A DNA stretch of 64,000 nt from Algoriphagus sanaruensis (GTDB lineage: Bacteria; Bacteroidota; Bacteroidia; Cytophagales; Cyclobacteriaceae). This document shows, piece by piece, positions 8,223 to 15,331 of the stretch (the stretch's first letter is position 1; every line of letters starts with the position of its first letter). The stretch spans positions 2,360,501 to 2,424,500 of the forward strand of contig NZ_CP012836.1 in NCBI RefSeq assembly GCF_001593605.1, given 5' to 3'. The translations under genes and the position numbers were made by a program. The notes beneath the pieces were generated by a model, which was given only the letters and a program-made list of their open reading frames with translations, was not told where the DNA came from and ran no database searches.

Positions 8223-9521
8223 ATGGAATGGATTAGCATCGCCATTTTGGTACTCAGTTTCGTGACCCTGTTAGTTCTTGGAGTTCCTGTTGCTTGGAGT
8301 TTAGGACTGTCTAGTTTTTTCACTTTGATCATCACAATTTCGGCACTACCTGCAGCCACAACTATTGCACAGCGAATGGCTACAGGCTTGGATAGTTTTG
8401 CACTCTTGGCAATTCCGTTTTTTGTTCTAGCTGGTGAAATAATGAATCGAGGAGGTATAGCAAATCGCTTGATTGATTTTGCAAAAGGATTGACAGGAAG
8501 ACTTCCTGGAGGGTTACTTTATGTCAATATTATTGCTGCAATGTTATTTGGAGCAATTGCCGGCTCTGCTGCTGCCGCTGCATCTGCTATTGGTAGTATC
8601 CTTGGAAAGCGAATGGATGAAGAAGGGTATCCAAAAACTTTAGGAGCCTCAGTAAACATTACTTCTTCGACTACTGGATTGATCATTCCTCCTTCCAATG
8701 TATTGATTATCTATTCCTTAGCCAGTGGTGGCGTTTCAATTGCCGCCTTGTTTGTGGCAGGTTATTTACCAGGTTTGTTATTAGGCTTGATCTTGATGGC
8801 TTGTGCTGCCATTTTTATTAAAAAGGAAAAATTGGCTCCTGGAGAAAGAGTCAGCTTTAATGAATTGGGCAGAGCTTTTTGGAAGGCTGTCCCAAGTTTA
8901 TTTCTGCTCTTTGTCGTTATCGGGGGAATCGTAGGTGGAATTTTTACCGCTACGGAAGCATCTGCAATCGCGGTAGTATACACCCTGGTCTTGTCATTCG
9001 CTTATCGGGAACTGAAACTTTCAGAATTACCTGGCATCTTGATCAGAGCCTCAGAGACGACTGCGGTTGTCTTGTTGCTAATTGGAACTTCCATGAGTAT
9101 GTCTTGGGTCATGTCGGCTGAAGATATACCTCAAATGATCAGTGAGTTTATGCTTACCGTGAGTGATAATAAATGGGTGATTTTGATCTTGATTAACTTG
9201 ATTTTGCTTGGAGTTGGGATTTTCATGGATATCACTCCGGCTGTTTTGATCTTTACCCCAATATTCTTACCAGTGGTCACAAAGGTAGGAGTGGACCCTG
9301 TCCATTTTGGAATAATGATGGTTCTTAACCTTTGTATTGGCTTGTGTACCCCTCCTGTAGGTTCACTCCTTTTTGTTGGGGTCAGTATTGCTAAACTTTC
9401 CTTAACTCAAATCATCAGGCCTTTACTGCCATTTTTCTTAGCAATGATTTTAGCGCTAAGCCTAATCATGATATTCCCAGAAATTACTTTAGTCTTACCG
9501 AGACTATTTGATTTACTCTAA
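8223..9521 (+). CDS. dctM: TRAP transporter large permease subunit (DctM family)
   Basis: This 432-residue polytopic membrane protein has about a dozen hydrophobic segments, the usual size for DctM. It carries the family's small-residue-rich signatures GAIAGSAAAAASAIGSIL and ASVNITSSTTGLIIPPSN in the first half. The matching LLGVGIFMDITPAVLIFTPIFLPV and GLCTPPVGSLLFV lie in the second half, consistent with the inverted-repeat architecture that binds sodium. It carries out the energised transport step with DctQ. It is the last gene of the kdgK-kdgA-dctPQM operon; a strong terminator begins at its stop codon. Confidence 0.92.
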   Translation: MEWISIAILVLSFVTLLVLGVPVAWSLGLSSFFTLIITISALPAATTIAQRMATGLDSFALLAIPFFVLAGEIMNRGGIANRLIDFAKGLTGRLPGGLLYVNIIAAMLFGAIAGSAAAAASAIGSILGKRMDEEGYPKTLGASVNITSSTTGLIIPPSNVLIIYSLASGGVSIAALFVAGYLPGLLLGLILMACAAIFIKKEKLAPGERVSFNELGRAFWKAVPSLFLLFVVIGGIVGGIFTATEASAIAVVYTLVLSFAYRELKLSELPGILIRASETTAVVLLLIGTSMSMSWVMSAEDIPQMISEFMLTVSDNKWVILILINLILLGVGIFMDITPAVLIFTPIFLPVVTKVGVDPVHFGIMMVLNLCIGLCTPPVGSLLFVGVSIAKLSLTQIIRPLLPFFLAMILALSLIMIFPEITLVLPRLFDLL

Positions 9522-9558
9522 AAAAAGAAACCCCGAGATTTAATCGGGGTTTCTTTTT
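9522..9558. terminator. Bidirectional intrinsic terminator after dctM
   Basis: A perfect 15-base inverted repeat (9522-9536 and 9544-9558) with a 7-base loop has the core ACCCCGA and A/T tracts on both flanks. It serves the TRAP operon and the convergent peroxiredoxin gene, whose stop codon overlaps the last two bases of the stem. Confidence 0.92.
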
Positions 9559-10192
9559 ATAAATCTGGTTGAGGAGTAGTTCTTAGATAGGGTTTGATAA
9601 CTTGATGGCCCTTAGGGAATTTGGCTGGAATATCTTCCGTTTTAATAGAGGGTGATACGATGACATCTTCACCTTTTTTCCAATTGGCAGGAGTAGCTAC
9701 CGAGTAGTGAGCTGTTAATTGAAGTGAGTCAATGACCCGTAATAATTCATCAAAATTTCTTCCTGTACTGGCAGGATAAGTGATCATTAATTTGATTCGT
9801 TTATCAGGCCCGATTACAAATACGGATCGAACAGTAAAATTTTCACTGGCATTGGGATGAATCATGTCATAAATCGTGGAAACAACTCGATCCTCATCAG
9901 CGATGATTGGAAAGTTTACTTCTGTATTTTGAGTTTCGTTGATGTCACCAATCCATCCTTTATGGTTTTCTAATCCATCAACACTCAGAGCCAATACTTT
10001 CACATTTCGTTTTTCAAATTCATTTCTTAACCGAGCGACTGCACCCAGTTCGGTAGTGCAAACTGGAGTATAGTCCGCTGGATGGGAAAATAACACCCCC
10101 CAACTATCTCCTAAAAATTCATAAAAATTGATCGTTCCTTGTGAACTTTCAGCTGTAAAGTCAGGTGCAAAATCTCCTAATCGTAATGACAT
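9557..10192 (-). CDS. Peroxiredoxin, 1-Cys (Prx6) type
   Basis: This 211-residue thiol peroxidase reduces hydrogen peroxide and organic hydroperoxides in the cytoplasm. The peroxidatic cysteine is C45 in HPADYTPVCTTELG, the Prx6-type active-site loop (Thr-Pro-Val-Cys-Thr-Thr-Glu). The C-terminal extension (YSVATPANWKKGEDVIVSP and following) is characteristic of the Prx6 group and absent from AhpC. No second cysteine is present, fitting the 1-Cys mechanism. It is divergent from the arsenosugar operon across 190 bases that contain a long inverted repeat, but a shared control is only a possibility. Confidence 0.92.
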   Translation of the reverse strand: MSLRLGDFAPDFTAESSQGTINFYEFLGDSWGVLFSHPADYTPVCTTELGAVARLRNEFEKRNVKVLALSVDGLENHKGWIGDINETQNTEVNFPIIADEDRVVSTIYDMIHPNASENFTVRSVFVIGPDKRIKLMITYPASTGRNFDELLRVIDSLQLTAHYSVATPANWKKGEDVIVSPSIKTEDIPAKFPKGHQVIKPYLRTTPQPDL

Positions 10193-10283
10193 AGTATCAA
10201 ATATTTAAAGTCTATAGATTTTGTAGGTAAATATAGAGATTGTTACGAATCAAAAAAGAAAGGGTTTAAAAAAGAATGAATTA

Positions 10284-10356
10284 GAAAGAACAGATGTCGA
10301 AAATGAAACTTCCTTAGGGGATATTTATTTTTAAGATTAGATCAATCTGTTCTTTC
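10284..10356. promoter_or_regulatory. 12-base perfect inverted repeat upstream of arsenosugar operon
   Basis: GAAAGAACAGAT at 10284-10295 is repeated in inverted orientation as ATCTGTTCTTTC at 10345-10356, with 49 bases between the arms. It lies in the 190-base divergent region between the peroxiredoxin gene and the CMD-like gene, 27 bases before the latter. It may be a pair of operator half-sites or a long leader hairpin. I do not recognise a known operator. Confidence 0.45.
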
Positions 10357-10382
10357 AACTTTATCGTAAATCCTAAGAAAAA

Positions 10383-10715
10383 ATGAAAACCTACTACAAT
10401 CCAGAAGACCTTAAAAAGTTTGGTAAGATCACTGACCTTCAAAAAAGCATGGGTGATAAATTTTTCGCCTATTATGCGGAAGTATTCAAAGAGGGAGCAC
10501 TCACAGAAAGAGAGAAATCATTAATTGCACTTGCTGTGGCTCATGCCATTCAATGTCCCTATTGCATAGATGCTTATACTTCCGATAGTCTTGAAAAAGG
10601 CTGCGATGAAGAACAAATGATGGAGGCTGTTCACGTTGCAGCTGCGATTAGAGGTGGTGCATCTTTAGTTCATTCAACTCAGATGATGAATAAAATCAAT
10701 GAATTATCCATGTAA
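10383..10715 (+). CDS. Arsenosugar-associated carboxymuconolactone decarboxylase-like (AhpD fold) protein
   Basis: This 110-residue protein of the CMD/AhpD fold contains the redox pair CPYC (C58 and C61) after the helix EREKSLIALAVAHAIQ. The usual AhpD histidine three residues later is not apparent (CIDAYTSD), which distinguishes this subgroup from true alkylhydroperoxidases. The family is known as the peroxidase-like partner of ArsS and is almost always found next to it. Here its stop codon overlaps the arsS start by one base (TAATG), so the two are translationally coupled. The reaction is not established; a thiol-redox or hydroperoxide role in arsenosugar assembly is inferred from fold and context. 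Confidence 0.85.
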   Translation: MKTYYNPEDLKKFGKITDLQKSMGDKFFAYYAEVFKEGALTEREKSLIALAVAHAIQCPYCIDAYTSDSLEKGCDEEQMMEAVHVAAAIRGGASLVHSTQMMNKINELSM

Positions 10716-11761
10716 TGAAGTCATTAAAAGCTCAATTACATCCGCTTTCAGAATCAAGTCAGGAATTGAAAGTCCTGACTGATCAAGTTCCTGCCGAGAA
10801 AAATTTTGAATATCATTTGAGGGGAATGAATCTTTTTCCCCTCAAACCTACCCAATTGGAAATTTTCCAAATCAACTTGGGAAAAATGTGCAATCAAGTT
10901 TGTAAGCATTGCCATGTAGATGCGGGCCCTGACCGAAAGGAAATTATGGACTGGGAGACGATGGAACTTTGCTTGGCAATTATTGAATCCGAAAAGGGTC
11001 TTCATACAGTGGATTTAACGGGAGGTGCTCCTGAAATGAATCCTCATTTTAGACGTCTTGTTACTGAAATTAGGGAAATCAGACCGGAGATAGCAATCCT
11101 GGTCCGTTGTAATTTGACCATTATCCTAGCCAATCCTAAATTCCATGACTTACCGAAATTCTTTAAAGAAAATAGGGTAGAAGTCATTTCATCTTTACCT
11201 TATTTTACTGCCAATCGAACCGATTCCCAAAGAGGGGAGGGCGTATTTGATAAATCTATTCAGGCCCTTCAACTCCTTAATGCAGAAGGATATGGAATGG
11301 AAAATTCAGGATTGAAATTAAATTTGGTATATAATCCTGCCGGAGCATTTTTGCCTGGATCACAATCTGAATTAGAAGCCGAGTTTAAAAAGAAACTTCG
11401 AGATCGATTTCAAGTAGAATTCAATCAATTGTTTACCATCACCAACCTTCCGATTTCAAGATTTTTGGAATACTTACTTCGTTCGGAAAATTTTGAATCG
11501 TACATGGAAAAATTGATTTCGGCATTTAATCCTGCTGCTGCTTTGGGGGTGATGTGTCGAAATACCCTTTCCATTGGTTGGGATGGGTATTTGTATGATT
11601 GTGATTTTAATCAAATGTTAGATTTAAAATTAGAATCCTCTTGCAAGCATGTAAGTGATTGGAATAATCTGGCATTAAAAGATCGATCAATAGTCGTAAA
11701 TAACCATTGTTTTGGCTGTACTGCAGGTGCGGGATCAAGCTGTGGAGGAGCAACAACTTAG
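10715..11761 (+). CDS. arsS: Arsenosugar biosynthesis radical SAM protein ArsS
   Basis: This 348-residue radical SAM enzyme has the 4Fe-4S motif C59-x3-C63-x2-C66 (MCNQVCKHC). ArsS adds the 5'-deoxyadenosyl group to methylated arsenic, the committing step to arsenosugars. After the SAM barrel (VDLTGGAPEMN is the usual GGE-like strand) comes a Cys-rich C-terminal domain, with CRNT, YDCDFNQML and FGCTAGAGSSCGG. This is the former rSAM/selenodomain, here with cysteine only. It sits between the CMD-like gene and a TIGR04282-type transferase, a conserved order. An arsenic methyltransferase gene (arsM), which supplies the substrate, is not in the window. Confidence 0.9.
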   Translation: MKSLKAQLHPLSESSQELKVLTDQVPAEKNFEYHLRGMNLFPLKPTQLEIFQINLGKMCNQVCKHCHVDAGPDRKEIMDWETMELCLAIIESEKGLHTVDLTGGAPEMNPHFRRLVTEIREIRPEIAILVRCNLTIILANPKFHDLPKFFKENRVEVISSLPYFTANRTDSQRGEGVFDKSIQALQLLNAEGYGMENSGLKLNLVYNPAGAFLPGSQSELEAEFKKKLRDRFQVEFNQLFTITNLPISRFLEYLLRSENFESYMEKLISAFNPAAALGVMCRNTLSIGWDGYLYDCDFNQMLDLKLESSCKHVSDWNNLALKDRSIVVNNHCFGCTAGAGSSCGGATT

Positions 11762-11763
11762 TT

Positions 11764-12393
11764 ATGAAAAGTGCCTTAATCGTTTTTCAAAAAAATCCTG
11801 TTTTGAGAAAAGTCAAAACTCGATTAGCCAATAAAATTGGGGATGAAGCGGCTTTAAAAGTGTATGAGGCCTTAGTGGAAATCACCAACCAATCGGTGAA
11901 AAATTGTAGGGCAGATTCCTTTATTTTCTTTTCGGACTTTATCCCTAATCTGCCCCCAAATACATCGAATCAATTCAGAATCCAATCAGGCGCAGATTTA
12001 GGGGAACGAATGAGAAATGCATTTCAAGAAGTCTTCGAAATGGGATATGATTCAATTTGTATCATAGGCTCAGATTGTCCTTTAATTTCCGGTGAGGTTT
12101 TGGATTTGGCCTTCAACCAACTTCACTCAAATGACGTGATTCTCGGACCTGCAAAGGATGGGGGATACTATTTGTTGGGTATGAAAAGACTGGTACCCGA
12201 ACTTTTTGAAGGAATAAATTGGAGTACAGATGGAGTGCAGGCTGAAACTTTGGAAAAGGCACAAAATCTTTCACTTTCTGTTAGCAAATTGCCAGAATTC
12301 TACGACATTGACACCGTAGAGGATCTTTCCCTGTTTATCTCCCAATTTCCAGAGTATGCTTACCTTTCTCCATCCGACGGTCCAACTTTATAA
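11764..12393 (+). CDS. TIGR04282-type arsenosugar biosynthesis glycosyltransferase (GT-A fold)
   Basis: This 209-residue nucleotidyltransferase/glycosyltransferase of GT-A fold was formerly called rSAM/selenodomain-associated transferase 1. It opens with ALIVFQKNPVLRKVKTRLA, the nucleotide-binding entrance of the family (KxPxxGxVKTRL pattern). IIGSDCPLISGEVLDLAFNQL and DVILGPAKDGGYYLLGM follow, the metal/sugar binding blocks. In arsenosugar clusters it is proposed to act on the ribose moiety or a glycosyl donor. The ATG at 11764 is used because MKSALIVFQ fits the family start. A longer frame reaching back into arsS has no support. Its end overlaps the next gene by 38 bases. Confidence 0.87.
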   Translation: MKSALIVFQKNPVLRKVKTRLANKIGDEAALKVYEALVEITNQSVKNCRADSFIFFSDFIPNLPPNTSNQFRIQSGADLGERMRNAFQEVFEMGYDSICIIGSDCPLISGEVLDLAFNQLHSNDVILGPAKDGGYYLLGMKRLVPELFEGINWSTDGVQAETLEKAQNLSLSVSKLPEFYDIDTVEDLSLFISQFPEYAYLSPSDGPTL

Positions 12394-13069
12394 AGCAAAG
12401 ACCACCAATCATTTTAAAAATTCTATAAAATCCTTTTTTGTCCCTTCTAAAATCAGTCTTTGTGTTGGGTTGGTTTGTTGTTTTTTTATTCTGGTAGGTT
12501 CATTTCCCGCTAAGGCTCAGGAACCCTTAGCCAAGGAAGCACTGAAATACGAAATTGTAGTGTTGGGCCTGAAAATCGGTGATATGACAGCGGAGCGATT
12601 TTCAGGAAAAACAGATACGGTTCATTATGAGGTAAAAAGCCAGGTGAAATTCTGGTTTTTCGGAAGTGTGGATTTGAAATTTTCAACTGTCTCCAAGTTT
12701 CTTCAAGGCAGAATCGTTAAGACAAAATCTGAATCTAAAACCAATCGAGGAGATTATTTATCCAAAATCCTCTGGAAAGGAAATGAATATCAAGTCGATG
12801 CTGCTACTTACAAATATGAAAATGAAAAAAGCCTCAAAGGTCCACTAAGTTGGTGCAGCAATAAAATGTTCTTTCATGAGCCTAAATCAGGGGACATCTT
12901 CCTTTCGGAAGTTTATGGGACTGCTCAAAAAATCACTCAAATTGAACCCGGAGTTTATGAAATTACGGTCGAAGGGAATACAAATCGTTACTACTATAAA
13001 TCCGGAATATTGGAAAAAATCGTACTTGAAAATCCAATAAAAAACTATCAAGTAAGACGAATTCAGTGA
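12356..13069 (+). CDS. Secreted protein of unknown function in the arsenosugar operon (possibly DUF6134)
   Basis: This 237-residue protein has a long N-region (about 33 residues) followed by a hydrophobic signal sequence (ISLCVGLVCCFFILVGSF) and a likely cleavage after PAKAQ. The mature part is strand-rich with alternating charged and hydrophobic residues (LKYEIVVLGLKIGDMTAERF; YEVKSQVKFWFFGSVDLKFSTVSKFLQGRIVKTKSESK). That is reminiscent of DUF3108/DUF6134-type periplasmic beta proteins. I do not recognise a catalytic motif. It overlaps the gene before by 38 bases and its stop overlaps the next start (GTGA), so it is embedded in the operon. An exported member among cytoplasmic biosynthetic enzymes suggests product handling at the envelope, which is inference. 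The unusually long N-region could mean the true start is different. Confidence 0.65.
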   Translation: MLTFLHPTVQLYKAKTTNHFKNSIKSFFVPSKISLCVGLVCCFFILVGSFPAKAQEPLAKEALKYEIVVLGLKIGDMTAERFSGKTDTVHYEVKSQVKFWFFGSVDLKFSTVSKFLQGRIVKTKSESKTNRGDYLSKILWKGNEYQVDAATYKYENEKSLKGPLSWCSNKMFFHEPKSGDIFLSEVYGTAQKITQIEPGVYEITVEGNTNRYYYKSGILEKIVLENPIKNYQVRRIQ

Positions 13070-13767
13070 AAGAATCACTCCGTATTTCAGTAATTATTCC
13101 TGTTTTAAACGAGCAGGAAAATCTCAAGATTCTTATTCCCAGTATTCAGGAATTTGGGGGTAATTTCCTTCAAGATTTAATTGTAGTGGATGGAGGAAGT
13201 GTGGATCAAAGTATTCAAGTGGCTGAGAGTTTGGGAGCAACGGTTTATATTACAAAAGAGGCATCCAGAGCCCAACAAATGAACCTAGGAGCCCAATATG
13301 CTTCAGGAAATACCTTACTTTTTGTCCATGCCGATGTAAGAATGAATTCCTCTTTCGCTTTTGATATTCAAAAGGCCAGATTGAAAGGTTTTCGTGCAGG
13401 GTGTTTCCGGTATAAATTCGATTCTAGCAAGTTGATGCTGAAAATCAACAGTTGGGCAACCCGTTTTAATGGTCCTTTTTCTGGTGGAGGAGACCAAACT
13501 CTTTTTATTTCCAAACGATTTTTTGAGGATTTGGGAGGCTTTGATCCTCAATTCACTATCATGGAAGACTTTGATTTGGTACGAAGGATAAAAGGCAAGA
13601 GCAATTTTTATATCATTCCAAAATCCATTCTTGTTTCTGCTCGAAAGTATGAGCATAATTCATGGCTCAAAGTACAAGTGGCAAACTTGCTCGCTTTTTG
13701 GAATTTCAAACGAGGCACTTCTCCAACCGTGATTAAGGAAGCATACATTAAAAGTCTAAAGTCCTGA
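13066..13767 (+). CDS. TIGR04283-type arsenosugar biosynthesis glycosyltransferase (GT2)
   Basis: This 233-residue family 2 glycosyltransferase was formerly called rSAM/selenodomain-associated transferase 2. The nucleotide-binding start ISVIIPVLNEQENL is followed by LIVVDGGSVDQSI, the DxD-like FVHADVRM, and SGGGDQTLFISKRFFEDLGGFDPQFTIMEDFDLVRRIK, the acceptor/catalytic region. It begins with GTG inside the stop of the preceding gene (GTGA), showing coupling. Together with ArsS and the TIGR04282 enzyme it gives the standard arsenosugar set. Its stop is two bases from the stop of the convergent GAPDH gene. Confidence 0.87.
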   Translation: MKESLRISVIIPVLNEQENLKILIPSIQEFGGNFLQDLIVVDGGSVDQSIQVAESLGATVYITKEASRAQQMNLGAQYASGNTLLFVHADVRMNSSFAFDIQKARLKGFRAGCFRYKFDSSKLMLKINSWATRFNGPFSGGGDQTLFISKRFFEDLGGFDPQFTIMEDFDLVRRIKGKSNFYIIPKSILVSARKYEHNSWLKVQVANLLAFWNFKRGTSPTVIKEAYIKSLKS

Positions 13768-13769
13768 AA

Positions 13770-14762
13770 TTAAGGCTTAATTTTTTCAGCAAGGTTTACG
13801 AGCCGATTCGCGTATCCTGATTCATTATCATACCAACCTACCACTTTCACCAGATTTCCTTTAGCTGATGTGAGCGCTTCATCTATGATGCAGGAGTTTG
13901 GGTTTCCGATAATATCCATGGATACAATCGGGTCTGCTTCTACTTGCAAATAGCCTTCTAAATCACCCTTTTCAGCATTTCTAAAAGCTAGATTCACTTC
14001 TTCTGTGCTTACATCCCTTGTCAATTCGATGATGAGGTCAGTCAATGAACCATCCGGAACGGGTACTCGCATTGCCGATGCTTCAATTTTTCCTGCGAGA
14101 CCTGGAAGGATTCGATCCAAGGCTTTGCCAGCATTGGTCGTTGTAGGAATGATAGAATATGCTGCAGCCCTTGCTCTTCTTAAATCCCGATGGGGTGCAT
14201 CGTGAAGATTTTGATCATTGGTGTAAGAATGAACAGTAGAGGCAAATCCCTTGATGATCCCAAATTCTTGCTCCAATACTTTAATCATAGGTGCGAGGCA
14301 GTTGGTAGTACACGAGGCGTTTGAAACAATTTTTTCCTCTCCGGTTAAGATAAAATCATTCACTCCCAATACGACCATGGGAATCGATTCATCCTGTGAG
14401 GGCGCAGATATGATGACTTTTTTTGCACCTGCTTTCAAATGTTTGGAAGCTCCATCCTTATCTGTAAATCTACCGGTGCATTCGATGACCAAATCTATTT
14501 CGAGCTCTTTCCAGGGTAATTCCTCTGGATTCGAAATAGAATAGAGGTGAACCATTTTTCCATCAACCCAAAGATCAGATCCTTGAAGTTGAATATCTGA
14601 TTCAAACTTCCCATGAACGGAATCATATTTCAATAGATGAGCAACAGCTTCCTTTTCAGCCAAGTCGTTGATGGCAACCAGCTTTAATTCGGGATGTTGT
14701 AGAAGAAGTTTTGCAGTGTATCTACCAATTCTTCCAAATCCATTGATGGCGATTTTTGTCAT
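13770..14762 (-). CDS. gap: Glyceraldehyde-3-phosphate dehydrogenase, type I
   Basis: This 330-residue NAD-type GAPDH has NGFGRIGR at residues 7-14 and Asp33 (IND), indicating NAD preference. The catalytic Cys151 lies in SNASCTTNCLAP, with the phosphate-site block HSYTNDQ and the C-terminal WYDNESGYANRL. It oxidises glyceraldehyde-3-phosphate in glycolysis, or the reverse in gluconeogenesis. It lies immediately downstream of, and convergent with, the arsenosugar operon. Some ars clusters carry a dedicated GAPDH with the ArsJ exporter, but no ArsJ is present, so ordinary central metabolism is the safer reading. It may be one of several paralogues in the genome. Confidence 0.93.
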   Translation of the reverse strand: MTKIAINGFGRIGRYTAKLLLQHPELKLVAINDLAEKEAVAHLLKYDSVHGKFESDIQLQGSDLWVDGKMVHLYSISNPEELPWKELEIDLVIECTGRFTDKDGASKHLKAGAKKVIISAPSQDESIPMVVLGVNDFILTGEEKIVSNASCTTNCLAPMIKVLEQEFGIIKGFASTVHSYTNDQNLHDAPHRDLRRARAAAYSIIPTTTNAGKALDRILPGLAGKIEASAMRVPVPDGSLTDLIIELTRDVSTEEVNLAFRNAEKGDLEGYLQVEADPIVSMDIIGNPNSCIIDEALTSAKGNLVKVVGWYDNESGYANRLVNLAEKIKP

Positions 14763-14893
14763 AAGTTGAAAGGTCGTTGATTTCTTGTTTCAGTCACGAA
14801 ATTATAGAATTCAAATCATACCTGTTTTGTTAAAATTTAATTGCTTTGATTCAGGTTATTACCTGTTTTTCCAAAGAAATTTTGGTGGGGCTT

Positions 14894-14924
14894 TTTGCTT
14901 TATAAATTCAACCCTCTATATTTG
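14894..14924 (+). promoter_or_regulatory. Bacteroidetes-type promoter for the tRNA-Glu pair
   Basis: TTTG at 14894-14897, a 19-base spacer and TATATTTG at 14917-14924 match the Bacteroidetes -33/-7 consensus TTTG / TAnnTTTG exactly. It lies 38 bases before the first tRNA. Confidence 0.8.
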
Positions 14925-14962
14925 CACAACCTTTTGAAAAAGCAAGTTTTTCAATCCAAAAT

Positions 14963-15034
14963 GGTCCGTTCGTCTAGGGGTTAGGACGTATCCCTTTCAC
15001 GGATAAAACACGGGTTCGATTCCCGTACGGACTA
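14963..15034 (+). tRNA. tRNA-Glu (anticodon TTC), first copy
   Basis: A 72-base cloverleaf. The acceptor arm GGTCCGT pairs with ACGGACT, with discriminator A at 15034. The anticodon stem TATCC/GGATA encloses the loop CTTTCAC, giving anticodon TTC. The T-arm is CGGGTTCGATTCCCG. The 3' CCA is not encoded and must be added. The sequence matches the Bacteroidetes tRNA-Glu pattern. Confidence 0.96.
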
Positions 15035-15048
15035 CTTAACTTATTGTC

Positions 15049-15079
15049 AATCTGAATATTGCAGTGCATTATTCAGATT
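15049..15079. other. 31-base near-perfect palindrome between the two tRNA genes
   Basis: The arms 15049-15063 and 15065-15079 pair at 14 of 15 positions around G15064. The outer arm is AATCTGAATA with TATTCAGATT, and the core is TGCAGTGCA. It has no T-tract, so it is not a terminator. It would form a hairpin in the tRNA precursor and may be a processing signal, which is inference. Confidence 0.6.
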
Positions 15080-15087
15080 CCCCTTCC

Positions 15088-15159
15088 GGTCCGTTCGTCT
15101 AGGGGTTAGGACGTATCCCTTTCACGGATAAAACACGGGTTCGATTCCCGTACGGACTA
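15088..15159 (+). tRNA. tRNA-Glu (anticodon TTC), second identical copy
   Basis: This 72-base sequence is identical to the copy at 14963, with the same acceptor, anticodon TTC and no encoded CCA. It is 53 bases downstream of the first copy, without its own obvious promoter, so the two are probably processed from a single transcript. Flanking bases are not shared, which suggests an old tandem duplication. Confidence 0.96.
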
Positions 15160-15226
15160 CTAAGCATAACTTAATCGTTGTGCTTTTATTATTTTTGTTT
15201 TATGGTTGTTAGTGGTTAAAGTGAAC

Positions 15227-15254
15227 AAAATCCCAGCTTCTGGCTGGGATTTTT
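15227..15254 (+). terminator. Intrinsic terminator after the tRNA-Glu pair
   Basis: An 11-base perfect stem (15227-15237 and 15243-15253) with core TCCCAGC and a 5-base loop is followed by a T-rich tail. It ends the tRNA transcript 78 bases before the next gene. Confidence 0.88.
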
Positions 15255-15331
15255 GTTTATATCTGTTTTATATCAGCGGTAAAAAAACTAAAACCCATTT
15301 TTTTTAATTTTTGGGGTTAAATAGTTTTTAC

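Noticed and set aside
13742..13790. A weak AT-rich hairpin at the GT2/GAPDH junction as terminator
   Set aside because: The stem is only six A/T pairs (AAATTA/TAATTT) and lies across the two stop codons, too weak to call.
13770..14762. GAPDH as an ArsJ-associated arsenate detoxification enzyme
   Set aside because: No ArsJ is visible and the gene is convergent with the arsenosugar operon. It is kept only as a low-interest observation.
14963..15159. The identical tRNA copies as attachment sites of an integrated element
   Set aside because: Only 53 bases separate them, flanks differ, and no integrase or phage gene is near. A simple tandem duplication explains it.
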